NCBI GenBank assembly: GCA_902792535.1 | Contig: CADAZU010000008.1 | Location: forward strand, 29,814 to 93,813 | Length of the DNA: 64,000 bases | From: an uncultured Bacteroidales bacterium | Lineage (GTDB): Bacteria > Bacteroidota > Bacteroidia > Bacteroidales > Paludibacteraceae | Direction of reading: 5' to 3' | In this document: positions 24,089-32,269 of the stretch, piece after piece | Layout of the letters: each line of letters starts with the position of its first letter | Position numbering within the stretch: position 1 is the stretch's first letter | Translations under genes and position numbers: made by a program | The notes under the pieces: generated by a model | The model's input: only the letters and a program-made list of their open reading frames with translations | Database searches by the model: none | Told to the model about the DNA's origin: nothing

Positions 24089-25048
24089 ATGGCCTTTTTC
24101 GGTTTATTCAACAGAGAGAAAAAAGAGACCTTGGACAAAGGTCTGGAGCGCAGCAAAGAGTCTGTGCTGAGCAAGATCAGTCATGCCATCGCCGGCAAAT
24201 CGACGATAGACGACGATGTGCTGGATAATTTGGAGGAAGCGCTCATCACGTCCGATGTGGGCGTCGAGACGACCTTGCGCATCATCGAGCGTGTACAGGA
24301 GCGCGTGAAGCGAGACAAGTACATCGGCACAGACGAGCTGAACAGACTTCTGATCGACGAGATCGCATCGTTGCTGCAGGAGAACAACGTCGAAGACGTG
24401 CTGGATTTCAGCGCACCGCTGCCCGCCAAACCCTATGTGATCATGGTCGTCGGCGTCAACGGCGTCGGCAAAACGACCACCATCGGCAAGCTGGCTTACC
24501 AGTACAAAGCGGCGGGCAAGAAAGTCTATCTCGGCGCAGCGGACACGTTCCGCGCAGCGGCTGTAGAGCAGCTCTGCATCTGGGGCGAGCGCGTAGGTGT
24601 GCCGGTGATCAAACAGCAACAGGGCTCCGACCCTGCCTCCGTTGCGTTCGACACGCTCCAGTCCGCCAAAGCCAATGACGCCGATGTCGTGCTGATCGAC
24701 ACCGCCGGGCGTCTGCATAACAAGATCAACCTCATGAACGAGCTGACAAAGATCAAGTCCGTCATGCAGAAAGTAGTGCCGGACGCGCCGCACGATGTGA
24801 TGCTCGTGCTGGATGGTTCTACGGGTCAGAATGCGTTCGAGCAGGCGCGACAGTTCACTGCGGCGACGCAAGTATCATCTCTTGCTATCACCAAACTGGA
24901 CGGCACTGCCAAAGGCGGCGTAGTGATCGGCATCTCCGACCAATTCAAGATCCCTGTCCGTTACATCGGTTTGGGAGAACAGATGACCGACCTGCAACCC
25001 TTCGACCGCATCGAGTTCGTCCGCTCCCTCCTGACCAATAACAAATGA
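24089..25048 (+). CDS. ftsY: Signal recognition particle receptor
   Basis: SRP GTPase that docks ribosome-SRP complexes at the inner membrane. The 319 residues hold a short A domain, the N helical bundle (TIDDDVLDNLEEALITSDVGVETT) and the G domain. The G domain has G1 GVNGVGKTTTIGKLA, the insertion-box motif DTFRAAA, G3 DTAGR, G4 TKLD and closing GLGEQMTDLQPFD. It lacks the long acidic extension of E. coli FtsY, as usual in this phylum. The TGA stop lies in an ACAAATG repeat tract. Confidence 0.96.
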   Translation: MAFFGLFNREKKETLDKGLERSKESVLSKISHAIAGKSTIDDDVLDNLEEALITSDVGVETTLRIIERVQERVKRDKYIGTDELNRLLIDEIASLLQENNVEDVLDFSAPLPAKPYVIMVVGVNGVGKTTTIGKLAYQYKAAGKKVYLGAADTFRAAAVEQLCIWGERVGVPVIKQQQGSDPASVAFDTLQSAKANDADVVLIDTAGRLHNKINLMNELTKIKSVMQKVVPDAPHDVMLVLDGSTGQNAFEQARQFTAATQVSSLAITKLDGTAKGGVVIGISDQFKIPVRYIGLGEQMTDLQPFDRIEFVRSLLTNNK

Positions 25049-25090
25049 CAAATGTCAAATATCAAATGTCAAATATCAAATCACAAATAC
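25040..25090. repeat. Junction repeat tract (AAATGTCAAATATC units)
   Basis: ACAAATGACAAATGTCAAATATCAAATGTC-type units fill the whole ftsY-aspA gap and supply the ftsY stop. Confidence 0.8.
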
Positions 25091-25091
25091 T

Positions 25092-26483
25092 ATGAACTAT
25101 CGTATTGAATCCGATCTGCTCGGTGAATTGCAAGTGCCGGCAGAAGCATACTACGGCGTGCAGACGCAACGTGGTATTAACAATTACCAGGTCTCAAACC
25201 TCAAGATGTCCGATTTCCCGGAGTACATCATTGCCATGGCATATATCAAGCTGGCGGCAGTGGAGGCGAACCATGAACTCGGTGTGATCAACGACGAGAT
25301 TTACGCCGCTATCGCACAGGCTTGCCGCGAGATCATTGACGGTAAGATGCACGACCAGTTCCCGACCGATATGGTACAGGGCGGCGCGGGCACGACCGTT
25401 AACATGAATGCCAACGAGGTCATTGCCAACCGTGCTTTGGAGATCATGGGACACCAACGCGGCGAGTACCAGTTCTGCTCGCCGAACGACCATGTCAACT
25501 GCGCGCAATCGACCAACGATGCATACCCCTCTGCTTTCCGCTATGCCTTCATCCGCATGAACAGAGGGCTGGTAGCCGAACTCCAGAACCTGATCGCATC
25601 GCTGCGCAAGAAAGGCGACGAGTACAACGACTCGATTAAGATGGGTCGCACCCAACTCCAGGACGCTGTACCTATGACGAGCGGGCAGGAGTTCCATGCC
25701 TTTGCCAACAACCTCGAAGAAGAGGTAGCGAACCTCGAGCGCAACGTCAAACTGCTCTATGAGATCAACATGGGCGGCACGGCAATCGGAACGGGTCTGA
25801 ATGCCGTAGCGGGCTATGCGGAGCTCTGTATCAGGAAGATGTGCGAACTCACGGGCGAACCCTTCGAACTGGCGTCCGATCTCGTGGAGGCAACGCCTGA
25901 CACAGGAGCCTATGTCTCCTATTCGGCGGCGCTGAAACGTCTGGCGGTCAAACTGTCCAAGACCTGCAACGACCTTCGTCTCATGGCGTCCGGTCCGCGA
26001 TGCGGTCTGAATGAAATCAACCTGCCACCGATGGCGCCGGGATCGTCAATCATGCCGGGCAAAGTGAACCCCGTCATTCCGGAGGTCACCAACCAAGTGT
26101 GCTTCAAGGTCATCGGTAATGATACAGCGGTCACTTTTGCTGCAGAGGCAGGTCAACTTCAGCTCAACGTCATGGAGCCGATCATTACCGAGTGCATCTT
26201 CGAGTCCATCACATGGCTGCGCAATGTAATGAAGATCCTGCGCGAGAAATGTATCGACGGCATTACCATCAACCGCGAGCATAATATGGAGACCGTCAAG
26301 CACTCCATCGGCATCGTAACCGCCCTCAATCCGGTCATCGGCTACAAGGCTTCGACCAAGATTGCAAAAGAAGCGCTGGAGACAGGCAAGAGTGTCTATA
26401 ACCTGGTGCTGGAGCACGGACTGCTGAGCAAGGAACAACTGGACGAACTGCTCGATCCGAAGAACATGCTGGCAAGCCACTAA
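25092..26483 (+). CDS. aspA: Aspartate ammonia-lyase
   Basis: Converts aspartate to fumarate and ammonia, feeding the fumarate respiration common in Bacteroidales. The 463 residues match the aspartase/fumarase superfamily. The N-terminus is RIESDLLGELQVPAEAYYGVQTQR. The mobile catalytic loop GSSIMPGKVNP is present. QGGAGTTVNMNANEVIANRA and SPNDHVNCAQSTND agree better with aspartase than with class II fumarase, which usually has different residues around SxND. The stop lies in a CACTAAA repeat and is followed by a terminator. Confidence 0.9.
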   Translation: MNYRIESDLLGELQVPAEAYYGVQTQRGINNYQVSNLKMSDFPEYIIAMAYIKLAAVEANHELGVINDEIYAAIAQACREIIDGKMHDQFPTDMVQGGAGTTVNMNANEVIANRALEIMGHQRGEYQFCSPNDHVNCAQSTNDAYPSAFRYAFIRMNRGLVAELQNLIASLRKKGDEYNDSIKMGRTQLQDAVPMTSGQEFHAFANNLEEEVANLERNVKLLYEINMGGTAIGTGLNAVAGYAELCIRKMCELTGEPFELASDLVEATPDTGAYVSYSAALKRLAVKLSKTCNDLRLMASGPRCGLNEINLPPMAPGSSIMPGKVNPVIPEVTNQVCFKVIGNDTAVTFAAEAGQLQLNVMEPIITECIFESITWLRNVMKILREKCIDGITINREHNMETVKHSIGIVTALNPVIGYKASTKIAKEALETGKSVYNLVLEHGLLSKEQLDELLDPKNMLASH

Positions 26484-26508
26484 ACACTAAACACTAAAAC
26501 ACTAAACA
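26478..26508. repeat. CACTAAA tandem tract after aspA
   Basis: CACTAAACACTAAACACTAAAACACTAAAC: about four units. The first supplies the aspA stop TAA. Confidence 0.75.
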
Positions 26509-26510
26509 TA

Positions 26511-26540
26511 AAAAAAGGAGGTCACCGACCTCCTTTTTTT
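26511..26540. terminator. Bidirectional intrinsic terminator
   Basis: GGAGGTC-ACC-GACCTCC hairpin (26517-26533) flanked by six A on one side and eight T on the other. It serves convergent aspA and the secreted low-complexity protein gene. Confidence 0.9.
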
Positions 26541-27969
26541 ATCTTCTTACGCTTCCACCTGAGCGGCCACCGCCGCCACCGCCGGAGCGAGAACTACCTC
26601 CTCCGCTGTATCCGCCACCTCGGCTGCTGCTGCCTCCGCTGTAGCCACCTCCGTAGCTGCCGCTGGAGCGGGTGCTGCCGCCGTAACTGCTGCCTCTATA
26701 GGTGCTGCCGGAGCTGCTGCTCGGTGCGCGATAAGTACTACTGCTGCTGGAGCGTGTGCTGGTCGAGCGGGTGCTGGTCGAGCGAGTGCTCGTGGCTGTA
26801 GTGCTGCTCGTGGAGCGGGTGGATGCCGTACTGCTGCTCGTCGTACGAGTGCCGGTGCTGCGGGTAGTCGTAGCGGTCGTCGTGTTGGTCGAACGAGACG
26901 GAGCCGAAGCGGTCGTACGGCTGCTGGTCGAGCGGGTGCTGCTGCCGGTCGTGCGGGTTGCAGTCGCCGTTGTAGCGGTAGAGCGCGTGCTCTTCACCTC
27001 GGTGCTGCGCGTGTCCTGACGGCTGGCGGCTGACGACTGACGGCTGCTTCCTGTGCCGGCGGAACGAACGGAACTATTCGTGCGGTTCGACGCCTCCGAA
27101 CGAGACGCTGCCGTGTTGCTGCCGTACGTGCGGCTGGAGGTCAAGCTGCGCTCGTTGCCTCCTGCGCGGCTATTATTGGACGAAGCCATGCGTGCGCTGC
27201 CGTCTGCGCTCCGTGCCGAACGGACGCTGCCGGTGCCGCGGATCTCGCGGGCGTTCACCATCGTCGTGTTACGGCTGTGGAAAGAGCGCTCCGGATTAGC
27301 TGCTGCGTACTCTGTGCGCGATACACGGCGGTACAGATCGTTGTAGCCGACATAGACCGTGTGTCCCGGACGGAAAGAGCACCAGTGGTGGCGGTGATGG
27401 AAAGCATAGCAGTGGTGCCAGTACCAGTCGTGTGCCCAGCAGCTATGAACGTACCACCAACTCGGGTAATAACCCCAGTACCACGGCGACTCCCATGCGT
27501 ACCAGTACGGACCCCAGAACCAGTCGTAGATAACAGGTCTATAGACGTACACCGGCTCGATGATATAGTTGGTTCCATAGACGTACTCGTCGCCTATCAC
27601 TTGCACTTTCACCTGCTCCTTTTCGTCTTTCTCGATGTATATCGAAGCTACGTCTTGGAATATATCCTTTGCCAAGATCGCTTGGAGAACAACCAGACGC
27701 TTGTTGCCTTCGCCTGTTTCTACTACGCGCAGGTAATCCACTTGACCGTCACCATTGAGGTCCAGATTACAGAATGCGCTGTCAGGGTTGTTCAGCATCG
27801 TCTCGAACTCTTCCAGGTTCTTAGCCTCCGCAAACAGCTTAGCTACGACCTTCAGATCGAGTCCTTCCGAGATGTCAGAACTGTTGGCAGAGACGGTGAT
27901 CGTCTCGTCTGCCCATGCCATGGCGCTTACCATCGCCAAGGTCATCAGAAGTGTAGTTAACTTTTTCAT
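26539..27969 (-). CDS. Secreted protein with EF-hand-like motif, aromatic/His region and Ser/Thr/Arg/Gly low-complexity tail
   Basis: A 476-residue protein of unknown function. The signal peptide ends AWAD. A folded N-terminal domain contains a calcium-loop-like DLNGDGQVDYL (about 71-81). Residues about 140-205 are extremely rich in Trp, Tyr and His (WFWGPYWYAW, HHCYAFHHRHHW). From about 225 to the end the protein is low complexity: RST/TTR/SSS units turning into GGYSGGSSSRGGG. A CAGCCGTCAG-like stretch (27019-27050) encodes part of it. A TGGCACG-N4-TTGAA element identical in layout to that of the TPR gene lies upstream. A surface or matrix role is a guess only. Confidence 0.75.
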   Translation of the reverse strand: MKKLTTLLMTLAMVSAMAWADETITVSANSSDISEGLDLKVVAKLFAEAKNLEEFETMLNNPDSAFCNLDLNGDGQVDYLRVVETGEGNKRLVVLQAILAKDIFQDVASIYIEKDEKEQVKVQVIGDEYVYGTNYIIEPVYVYRPVIYDWFWGPYWYAWESPWYWGYYPSWWYVHSCWAHDWYWHHCYAFHHRHHWCSFRPGHTVYVGYNDLYRRVSRTEYAAANPERSFHSRNTTMVNAREIRGTGSVRSARSADGSARMASSNNSRAGGNERSLTSSRTYGSNTAASRSEASNRTNSSVRSAGTGSSRQSSAASRQDTRSTEVKSTRSTATTATATRTTGSSTRSTSSRTTASAPSRSTNTTTATTTRSTGTRTTSSSTASTRSTSSTTATSTRSTSTRSTSTRSSSSSTYRAPSSSSGSTYRGSSYGGSTRSSGSYGGGYSGGSSSRGGGYSGGGSSRSGGGGGGRSGGSVRR

Positions 27970-27989
27970 AATTCATAATTTTTAAAGGG

Positions 27990-28020
27990 TTAGACTAGTT
28001 TTTCTAGTTTCCTATTAGAC
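27990..28020. repeat. Short CTAG-containing periodic leader
   Basis: Contains GACTAGTTTTTCTAGTTTCC followed by TATTAGAC, with cores about 9-10 bases apart. It lies downstream of the sigma-54-like element and resembles a shorter, decayed form of the arrays at 6681 and 12101. Confidence 0.45.
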
Positions 28021-28038
28021 TTCAAATACCGTGCCAAA
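28021..28038 (-). promoter_or_regulatory. Candidate sigma-54-like promoter of the low-complexity protein gene
   Basis: Minus-strand TTTGGCACGGTATTTGAA, with 17 of 18 positions identical to 6729-6746. It again sits just past the stop codon of the upstream gene (ribBA). Confidence 0.5.
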
Positions 28039-28042
28039 GTCC

Positions 28043-29311
28043 TTACACCAGTTTGAGATCGTGGTGCATTTTATCTTTTTTGGTGCGCATATAGCGTTCG
28101 TTCCAGCGGTTGGGTTGGATCTCAATGGGTATGTTCTCCACGATCTCGATGCCGTAACTCTCCAGTCCGACGCGTTTGACGGGGTTGTTGGTCATGAGGC
28201 GCAGTCTGGTGGCATTCATCTCGCGAAGGATCTGTGCGCCGACGCCGTAGTCGCGTTCGTCGGGTCGGAAGCCCAAATGGACGTTCGCCTCCACGGTGTC
28301 TTCGCCCTCTTCCTGCAGCTTGTACGCACGGATCTTGTTCATCAGACCAATGCCGCGGCCTTCTTGGTTCATATAGACCAGAATGCCCTTCCCTTCGGCT
28401 TCGATCATCTGCATCGCCTTGGCGAGCTGTTCGCCGCACTCGCACCGCATCGAGCCGAACACATCGCCGGTCATGCAGGACGAGTGTACGCGGCAGAGGA
28501 CGGGTTCGCCTTCCTGCCATTCGCCTTTGGTCAGCACAACGTGCTCCAGTCCGGTCGTCAGGTCGCGGAAGGGCGTCAGCATAAACTCTCCGTTCGTCGT
28601 AGGCAGGAACACCGTCTCGCCCCGCTCGATCAAAGAAGAAACCTCTCTCCCGTCTCCCCCAAGGGGAGAAGCCCCCTCTCTTGAGGAAAGGGTTGGGGTG
28701 AGGTTTTCTTTCTCCAGCCGATAGGCAATCAGGTCCTTGATCGTGATGATCTTCAGTCCGTACCGTTTGGCAACCTCCTGCAGTTGCGGCATGCGCGCCA
28801 TCGTACCGTCTTCGTTCATGATCTCTATCAGCGCGGCAGCGGGTTGCAAGCCGGCTAATTTCGCCAGATCGACACCGGCTTCGGTGTGTCCTGCGCGTTG
28901 CAGCACACCGCCGGCTTTGGCGTAGAGGGGGTTGATATGTCCTGGTCGACCAAAGGTCTCGGGTTTGGACGCAGGGTCAGCCAGCGCACGGATCGTAGCC
29001 GCGCGGTCAGCCGCCGACACACCCGTCGTGCAGCCCTCCAGCTTATCGACCGTCACGGTGAAGGGCGTGCCCAGCATGGAGGTGTTGTTCGCCACTTGGT
29101 GCATCAGGTCCAGCTCCGCGCACCGCCGCTCCGTGATCGGGCAGCAGAGTACGCCGCGACCGTGCTGCAGCATAAAATTCACTTTCTCCGGCGTGATCTT
29201 CTCCGCCGCGATGATGAAATCGCCTTCGTTCTCGCGATCCTCATCGTCCACGACGATCACAAATTTCCCTTCCCGGAAATCAACTAATGCTTCTTCTATT
29301 GTATTTATCAT
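28043..29311 (-). CDS. ribBA: Bifunctional 3,4-dihydroxy-2-butanone-4-phosphate synthase / GTP cyclohydrolase II
   Basis: Starts both branches of riboflavin synthesis. The N-terminal DHBP synthase domain has the acidic loop [12 protein letters not shown] and [14 protein letters not shown]. The C-terminal cyclohydrolase has zinc ligands in [17 protein letters not shown], the catalytic block [11 protein letters not shown] and [11 protein letters not shown] chose ATG 29311 ([12 protein letters not shown]), 5 bases from the upstream permease stop. The interdomain linker (about residues 203-225) carries an extra [17 protein letters not shown] segment encoded by a GC-rich repeat, absent from usual RibBA. 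Both active sites are intact, so the enzyme is probably functional. Confidence 0.94.
   Translation of the reverse strand: MINTIEEALVDFREGKFVIVVDDEDRENEGDFIIAAEKITPEKVNFMLQHGRGVLCCPITERRCAELDLMHQVANNTSMLGTPFTVTVDKLEGCTTGVSAADRAATIRALADPASKPETFGRPGHINPLYAKAGGVLQRAGHTEAGVDLAKLAGLQPAAALIEIMNEDGTMARMPQLQEVAKRYGLKIITIKDLIAYRLEKENLTPTLSSREGASPLGGDGREVSSLIERGETVFLPTTNGEFMLTPFRDLTTGLEHVVLTKGEWQEGEPVLCRVHSSCMTGDVFGSMRCECGEQLAKAMQMIEAEGKGILVYMNQEGRGIGLMNKIRAYKLQEEGEDTVEANVHLGFRPDERDYGVGAQILREMNATRLRLMTNNPVKRVGLESYGIEIVENIPIEIQPNRWNERYMRTKKDKMHHDLKLV
28638..28705. repeat. PTLS-type repeat element inserted in frame in ribBA
   Basis: GC-rich element with CTCCCCCAAGGGGAG and CCCCCTCTCTTGAGG segments. On the coding strand it reads as [10 protein letters not shown]. 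Similar LTPTLS-encoding elements are known to me as dispersed repeats in several bacterial genomes. Confidence 0.7.
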
Positions 29312-29316
29312 AATTC

Positions 29317-30780
29317 TCAATCTTTCCTCTGTATTCGTATAAAGAACCGTTTCAGCGGAGTCGTCCACACCTCGGGGTTGAAGAGCGGCGAATCGGTCGC
29401 GGCTTTGTAGGTCAGGAAAATCCCCGTCGGCAGCAGGATAAACGAACTCAACCACATACCCGCCCAGCAGGGCCATATCGCTTCGCGTGCCATCTTGTAT
29501 CCCGTGTTATCAATGATGTAATAGATGATAAACAGGATGACCGAGATCACAACCGGTGCACCGAGTCCGCCTTTGCGGATGATGGCTCCGAGGGGTGCAC
29601 CGATGAAAAAGAACACCAGGCACGCAAACGCCAGCGTAAACCGTCTGTACAGCTCGATCTCGTGCTTGCGGATGTATCGGTCGGCGTCCTCCAGCAGGAT
29701 CGCGTTATATTCAATCTGATCGCGGTACGTGCGTGCGCGATCCTGTGCTGCGCGCAACGCCTGTTGCTGCTGGTGAACCGTCAGCCCTGCCCAGAGCGAA
29801 TCGGGATCGTGCGTCCGCGACTGTTCGGTGGTCATCGCCGGCAGCTGAAAATCCTCATTGCGGTTCTCCCGTCCGAAATAGCGGTCTCGCACCAAGGTCG
29901 CACTCTGCTCGGCGCAGCGCTCTTTCGACACACCCTGCATCGAGTCAATCGAGTGTACCAGTTTGGACACGTTCTTGCTTACATGCTGGTCATCGAGGAT
30001 CGACTCGTCGTAGCGGTTGAACTCGGTCGCGAAGTCGATCACGAGCCGCTTGCGGCTGAAGGTCTCGCGCCGGTATGGAATGCTCTTGGTTGTGCCCGTC
30101 GCGCGCTGCTGTTTCTTCTCCAGGTTCTCAAAACTCTCGCCGTTCACCAGATCCAGCGTCAGGTACCGTTTGTCGGCACTCGCCGAGAGCCGTCCCGTGT
30201 CCGCCACCATCACTTTCGCGTTCTCGAACCCGCCTGAGTAATCATAAATCATCAGGTCCAGCAGCTCACCGTGAGACGTCTTGTCGCGCACGTAGATATG
30301 GTAACCGCTTATCTCGTCGTAGAACTCTCCGATCGGAATCTGCAACTCCGGGCTTTTCTGCCTGAGGGAGAAGATGAGCGCCCATAGTTTGGTCTGCGAT
30401 TTAGGCAGGACATTGTTGCTGAAAAAGAACGCGCCTATGCTGATGAACGCGACCAGAAAAGCCAGCGGTCGCAGTATCCGGAAAAGCGAGATTCCCGAAG
30501 CCTTCATAGCGGTCAGCTCCATCTTCTCCGCCAGGTTTCCGAAGGAGATCAGCGAAGCCAGCAGGATCGCCAGCGGCAGCGCGAGCGGCACCACGGTCGC
30601 AGCGGCATAGACGAAAAACTCCGCCAGCACGCCGATGCCGATACCTTTGCCCACCAGGTCGTTCACGTGCATCCACATGAACTGCATCAGCAATATAAAG
30701 ATCGCGATGAAGAAAGTAGCCAAAAACAGCCCCAGAAAATTCCGCAGCAGATAAATGTCTATTTTCTTAACAACTCTCAA
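29317..30780 (-). CDS. LptF/LptG-family permease (YjgP/YjgQ)
   Basis: A 487-residue inner-membrane subunit of the LPS export ABC transporter. There are three N-terminal membrane spans after [13 protein letters not shown], the conserved coupling region [16 protein letters not shown], a periplasmic jellyroll domain (about 150-350, carrying a long helical insertion [22 protein letters not shown]), and three C-terminal spans. The only plausible start is TTG 30780 ([12 protein letters not shown]), in a TTGAGAGTTG repeat tract; family members begin just before KKIDIYI. It is in an operon with cdd and ribBA. Which of LptF or LptG it is cannot be decided here. It would work with LptC at 4690. Confidence 0.87.
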   Translation of the reverse strand: MRVVKKIDIYLLRNFLGLFLATFFIAIFILLMQFMWMHVNDLVGKGIGIGVLAEFFVYAAATVVPLALPLAILLASLISFGNLAEKMELTAMKASGISLFRILRPLAFLVAFISIGAFFFSNNVLPKSQTKLWALIFSLRQKSPELQIPIGEFYDEISGYHIYVRDKTSHGELLDLMIYDYSGGFENAKVMVADTGRLSASADKRYLTLDLVNGESFENLEKKQQRATGTTKSIPYRRETFSRKRLVIDFATEFNRYDESILDDQHVSKNVSKLVHSIDSMQGVSKERCAEQSATLVRDRYFGRENRNEDFQLPAMTTEQSRTHDPDSLWAGLTVHQQQQALRAAQDRARTYRDQIEYNAILLEDADRYIRKHEIELYRRFTLAFACLVFFFIGAPLGAIIRKGGLGAPVVISVILFIIYYIIDNTGYKMAREAIWPCWAGMWLSSFILLPTGIFLTYKAATDSPLFNPEVWTTPLKRFFIRIQRKD

Positions 30781-30797
30781 CTATCAATTTTCAATTA
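30774..30797. repeat. Junction repeat tract cdd-permease
   Basis: Minus-strand AATTGAAAATTGATAGTTGAGAG. It contains the permease's TTG start and lies right after the cdd stop. Confidence 0.7.
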
Positions 30798-31277
30798 TCC
30801 CAACAGGTTTTCCTTGACAAAGATGAGCGGCAGGAGGTCGGCGGCGGAGTCGAAGACGTAGGTCTCTTTCTCGCCGTAAAGCAGGATCTCCATCTTGCCT
30901 CCGTAGCGGTGTTCGCTCTCCAGCATCACTTGCCTGCACGCGCCGCAGGGCGCACCGGGTTCGTCGGTGAAATGTCCGCCGGTGTAGCAGGCGATGGCTA
31001 ATTTGAGCACGGGCACCTCGGGGTACTGCGCACCGGCAGCAAAGAGGGCGCTCCGTTCGGCGCAAAGACCGCTGGGGTAAGCGGCGTTCTCCTGGTTGCA
31101 ACCGCGGATGATCTCCCCGTTCTCCAGCAGCGCTGCCGCGCCCACATGGAAATGGCTGTAAGGGCAGTAACTGCGTTGCACTTGTTCTTTCGCGATCGCC
31201 AGTACGCGCTGTTGATCAGCGTCCAGTTCGTCCCATTGATAGACGCGCATTTTCGTCGTCAAATTGCATTCCTTCAT
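30795..31277 (-). CDS. cdd: Cytidine deaminase
   Basis: Deaminates cytidine or deoxycytidine to uridine for pyrimidine salvage. Zinc and catalytic motif CAE at 72-74 and PCGAC with Cys111 and Cys114 are intact; YCPYSHFHVGAA precedes them. I chose ATG 31277 (MKECNLTTKM), which gives 160 residues; ATG 31250 is a possible later start. Longer forms would begin upstream of the promoter at 31323-31330 and are rejected. It is the first gene of the cdd-permease-ribBA unit. Confidence 0.92.
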   Translation of the reverse strand: MKECNLTTKMRVYQWDELDADQQRVLAIAKEQVQRSYCPYSHFHVGAAALLENGEIIRGCNQENAAYPSGLCAERSALFAAGAQYPEVPVLKLAIACYTGGHFTDEPGAPCGACRQVMLESEHRYGGKMEILLYGEKETYVFDSAADLLPLIFVKENLLG

Positions 31278-31322
31278 AGTATTACAATATTCGGATTTTA
31301 TACTTCGCACTATTTTGCGCTG

Positions 31323-31330
31323 CAAAATTA
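31323..31330 (-). promoter_or_regulatory. cdd operon promoter
   Basis: Minus-strand TAATTTTG followed by CAGC, 45 bases upstream of the chosen cdd start. The TGCATATATGCA palindrome (31341-31352) lies in its -33 region. Confidence 0.7.
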
Positions 31331-31415
31331 CTATTTTTTTTGCATATATGCAAATAAAAAGCGCCCTCGCTGCATTTTTTTTCGCTTTTTTCTTGCATTT
31401 TTCCAAAAAAAGCAC

Positions 31416-31423
31416 TATCTTTG
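31416..31423 (+). promoter_or_regulatory. Promoter of small-family gene at 31561
   Basis: TATCTTTG followed by CACCC, with TTG at 31393-31395, 20 bases upstream. Confidence 0.7.
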
Positions 31424-31446
31424 CACCCAATTTCTCATGCAGTAAC

Positions 31447-31512
31447 CATTATGATCTTATTATGTGATTATTATGTTGTTATTATGTGATTATTATGATA
31501 TTATTATGTTTC
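31447..31512. repeat. TTATTATG tandem array in the leader
   Basis: About six copies of an 11-base unit (TTATTATGTGA, with variants) fill the leader between promoter and start codon. It has the same position as the 10-base array in front of the gene at 12298, but a different unit. Confidence 0.75.
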
Positions 31513-31560
31513 TCATATAACCGGACTATAACCTCAGTATAACCTAAAAATACGCTTTAT

Positions 31561-31968
31561 ATGGCTAAAATTAAATTTGAACATCCCGTTACGGAGATCA
31601 CGGGCGCACTAACCAAGCATGGTATCATCAACCGCCGCAAGTCATTCCGCGATGACCGCGGTAGAGTTATTTTCGAAGGAGCACCGGAGGCATATGCCGT
31701 CCGCCATCCTCGGGACTGGACCAAAACGCCGGCTACCGGCAACGAACTCGCGCATCATAACCGCTGGAGACAAGCCTGCCAACAGGCTTATGCCGAACTC
31801 CATGACGACACGCTCAGAGCCGATTGGCAGAAACGCTTCGACGCGCAACTCAAGCATGCCACGGCGGACACTCCGATTGACTCCAAAACCGGCAATTATA
31901 AGCATTACCACCGCCTCGATGCCTTCGTCCGTGCCGTCATCTATGCCCGACTCAAAGCCCAGCAATAA
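31561..31968 (+). CDS. Small protein, recurrent family member
   Basis: A 135-residue basic protein of unknown function. The N-terminus MAKIKFEHPVTEITGALTK matches in layout the proteins at 38545 (AKISPMTHIDTMSGKYAK) and 38873 (GKPVFLDPIDYISGKISR): a short strand, then I-x-x-(I/M)-(S/T)-G. The C-terminal half (NRWRQACQQAYAELHDDTLRADW) resembles the protein at 12298. No signal peptide or catalytic motif is seen. It has its own promoter and a repetitive leader, and is followed by an array of hairpins. I recognise this style of small protein from Bacteroidales genomes, where several copies occur per genome, but no function is known to me. Confidence 0.7.
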   Translation: MAKIKFEHPVTEITGALTKHGIINRRKSFRDDRGRVIFEGAPEAYAVRHPRDWTKTPATGNELAHHNRWRQACQQAYAELHDDTLRADWQKRFDAQLKHATADTPIDSKTGNYKHYHRLDAFVRAVIYARLKAQQ

Positions 31969-31974
31969 CTTCTT

Positions 31975-32071
31975 CGTCTCTTGTTCTGGCATCTAATGCC
32001 GGTTTCTTCGTCTCATGTCCCGGCATCTGATGCCGGTTTCTTCGTCCCGTTCGCGGTACTTTAGTGCCGCG
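31975..32071. repeat. Array of three hairpins separated by a TTTCTTCGTCTC spacer
   Basis: TGGCAT-CTA-ATGCCG (31987-32001), CCGGCAT-CTG-ATGCCGG (32020-32036) and CGCGGTACT-TT-AGTGCCGCG (32052-32071, two-base loop). Each is preceded by TTTCTTCGTCTC or a close variant, about 34 bases per unit. It follows the small-family gene directly. Confidence 0.75.
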
Positions 32072-32256
32072 TATACCCTCTTTCTACCTCTCGATAACCC
32101 CGCTATATCGATCTCTCGATTTCTCGGAAGAACCCTAAATATGCCTATTCCTGCCTAAATCTGCCTATTCTTGCCTAAATCTGCCTAAAGTGGCATATTC
32201 TGGCATATTCTGGCATATTTTCTTCTTTTCCTCTTGCATATCTCGAAAAAAAGCAG
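32072..32256. other. Non-coding stretch with CCTA/GCATATT periodic repeats
   Basis: No gene seen. Positions 32141-32220 hold GCCTATTCCT / GCCTAAATCT / GCCTATTCTT units of 10-11 bases, then three copies of TGGCATATTC. It lies upstream of the promoter at 32257. Confidence 0.6.
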
Positions 32257-32264
32257 TACCTTTG
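32257..32264 (+). promoter_or_regulatory. Promoter of the structured leader RNA
   Basis: TACCTTTG followed by CACCC, with TTG at 32234-32236, 20 bases upstream. It is one of the best promoter matches in the window. It is 313 bases upstream of the first protein gene, so it makes a long leader or an independent RNA. Confidence 0.8.
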
Positions 32265-32269
32265 CACCC

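Noticed and set aside
29312-29476. Extended start for RibBA upstream of 29311
   Set aside because: It would overlap the permease gene deeply and adds no family sequence. ATG 29311 matches the usual N-terminus.
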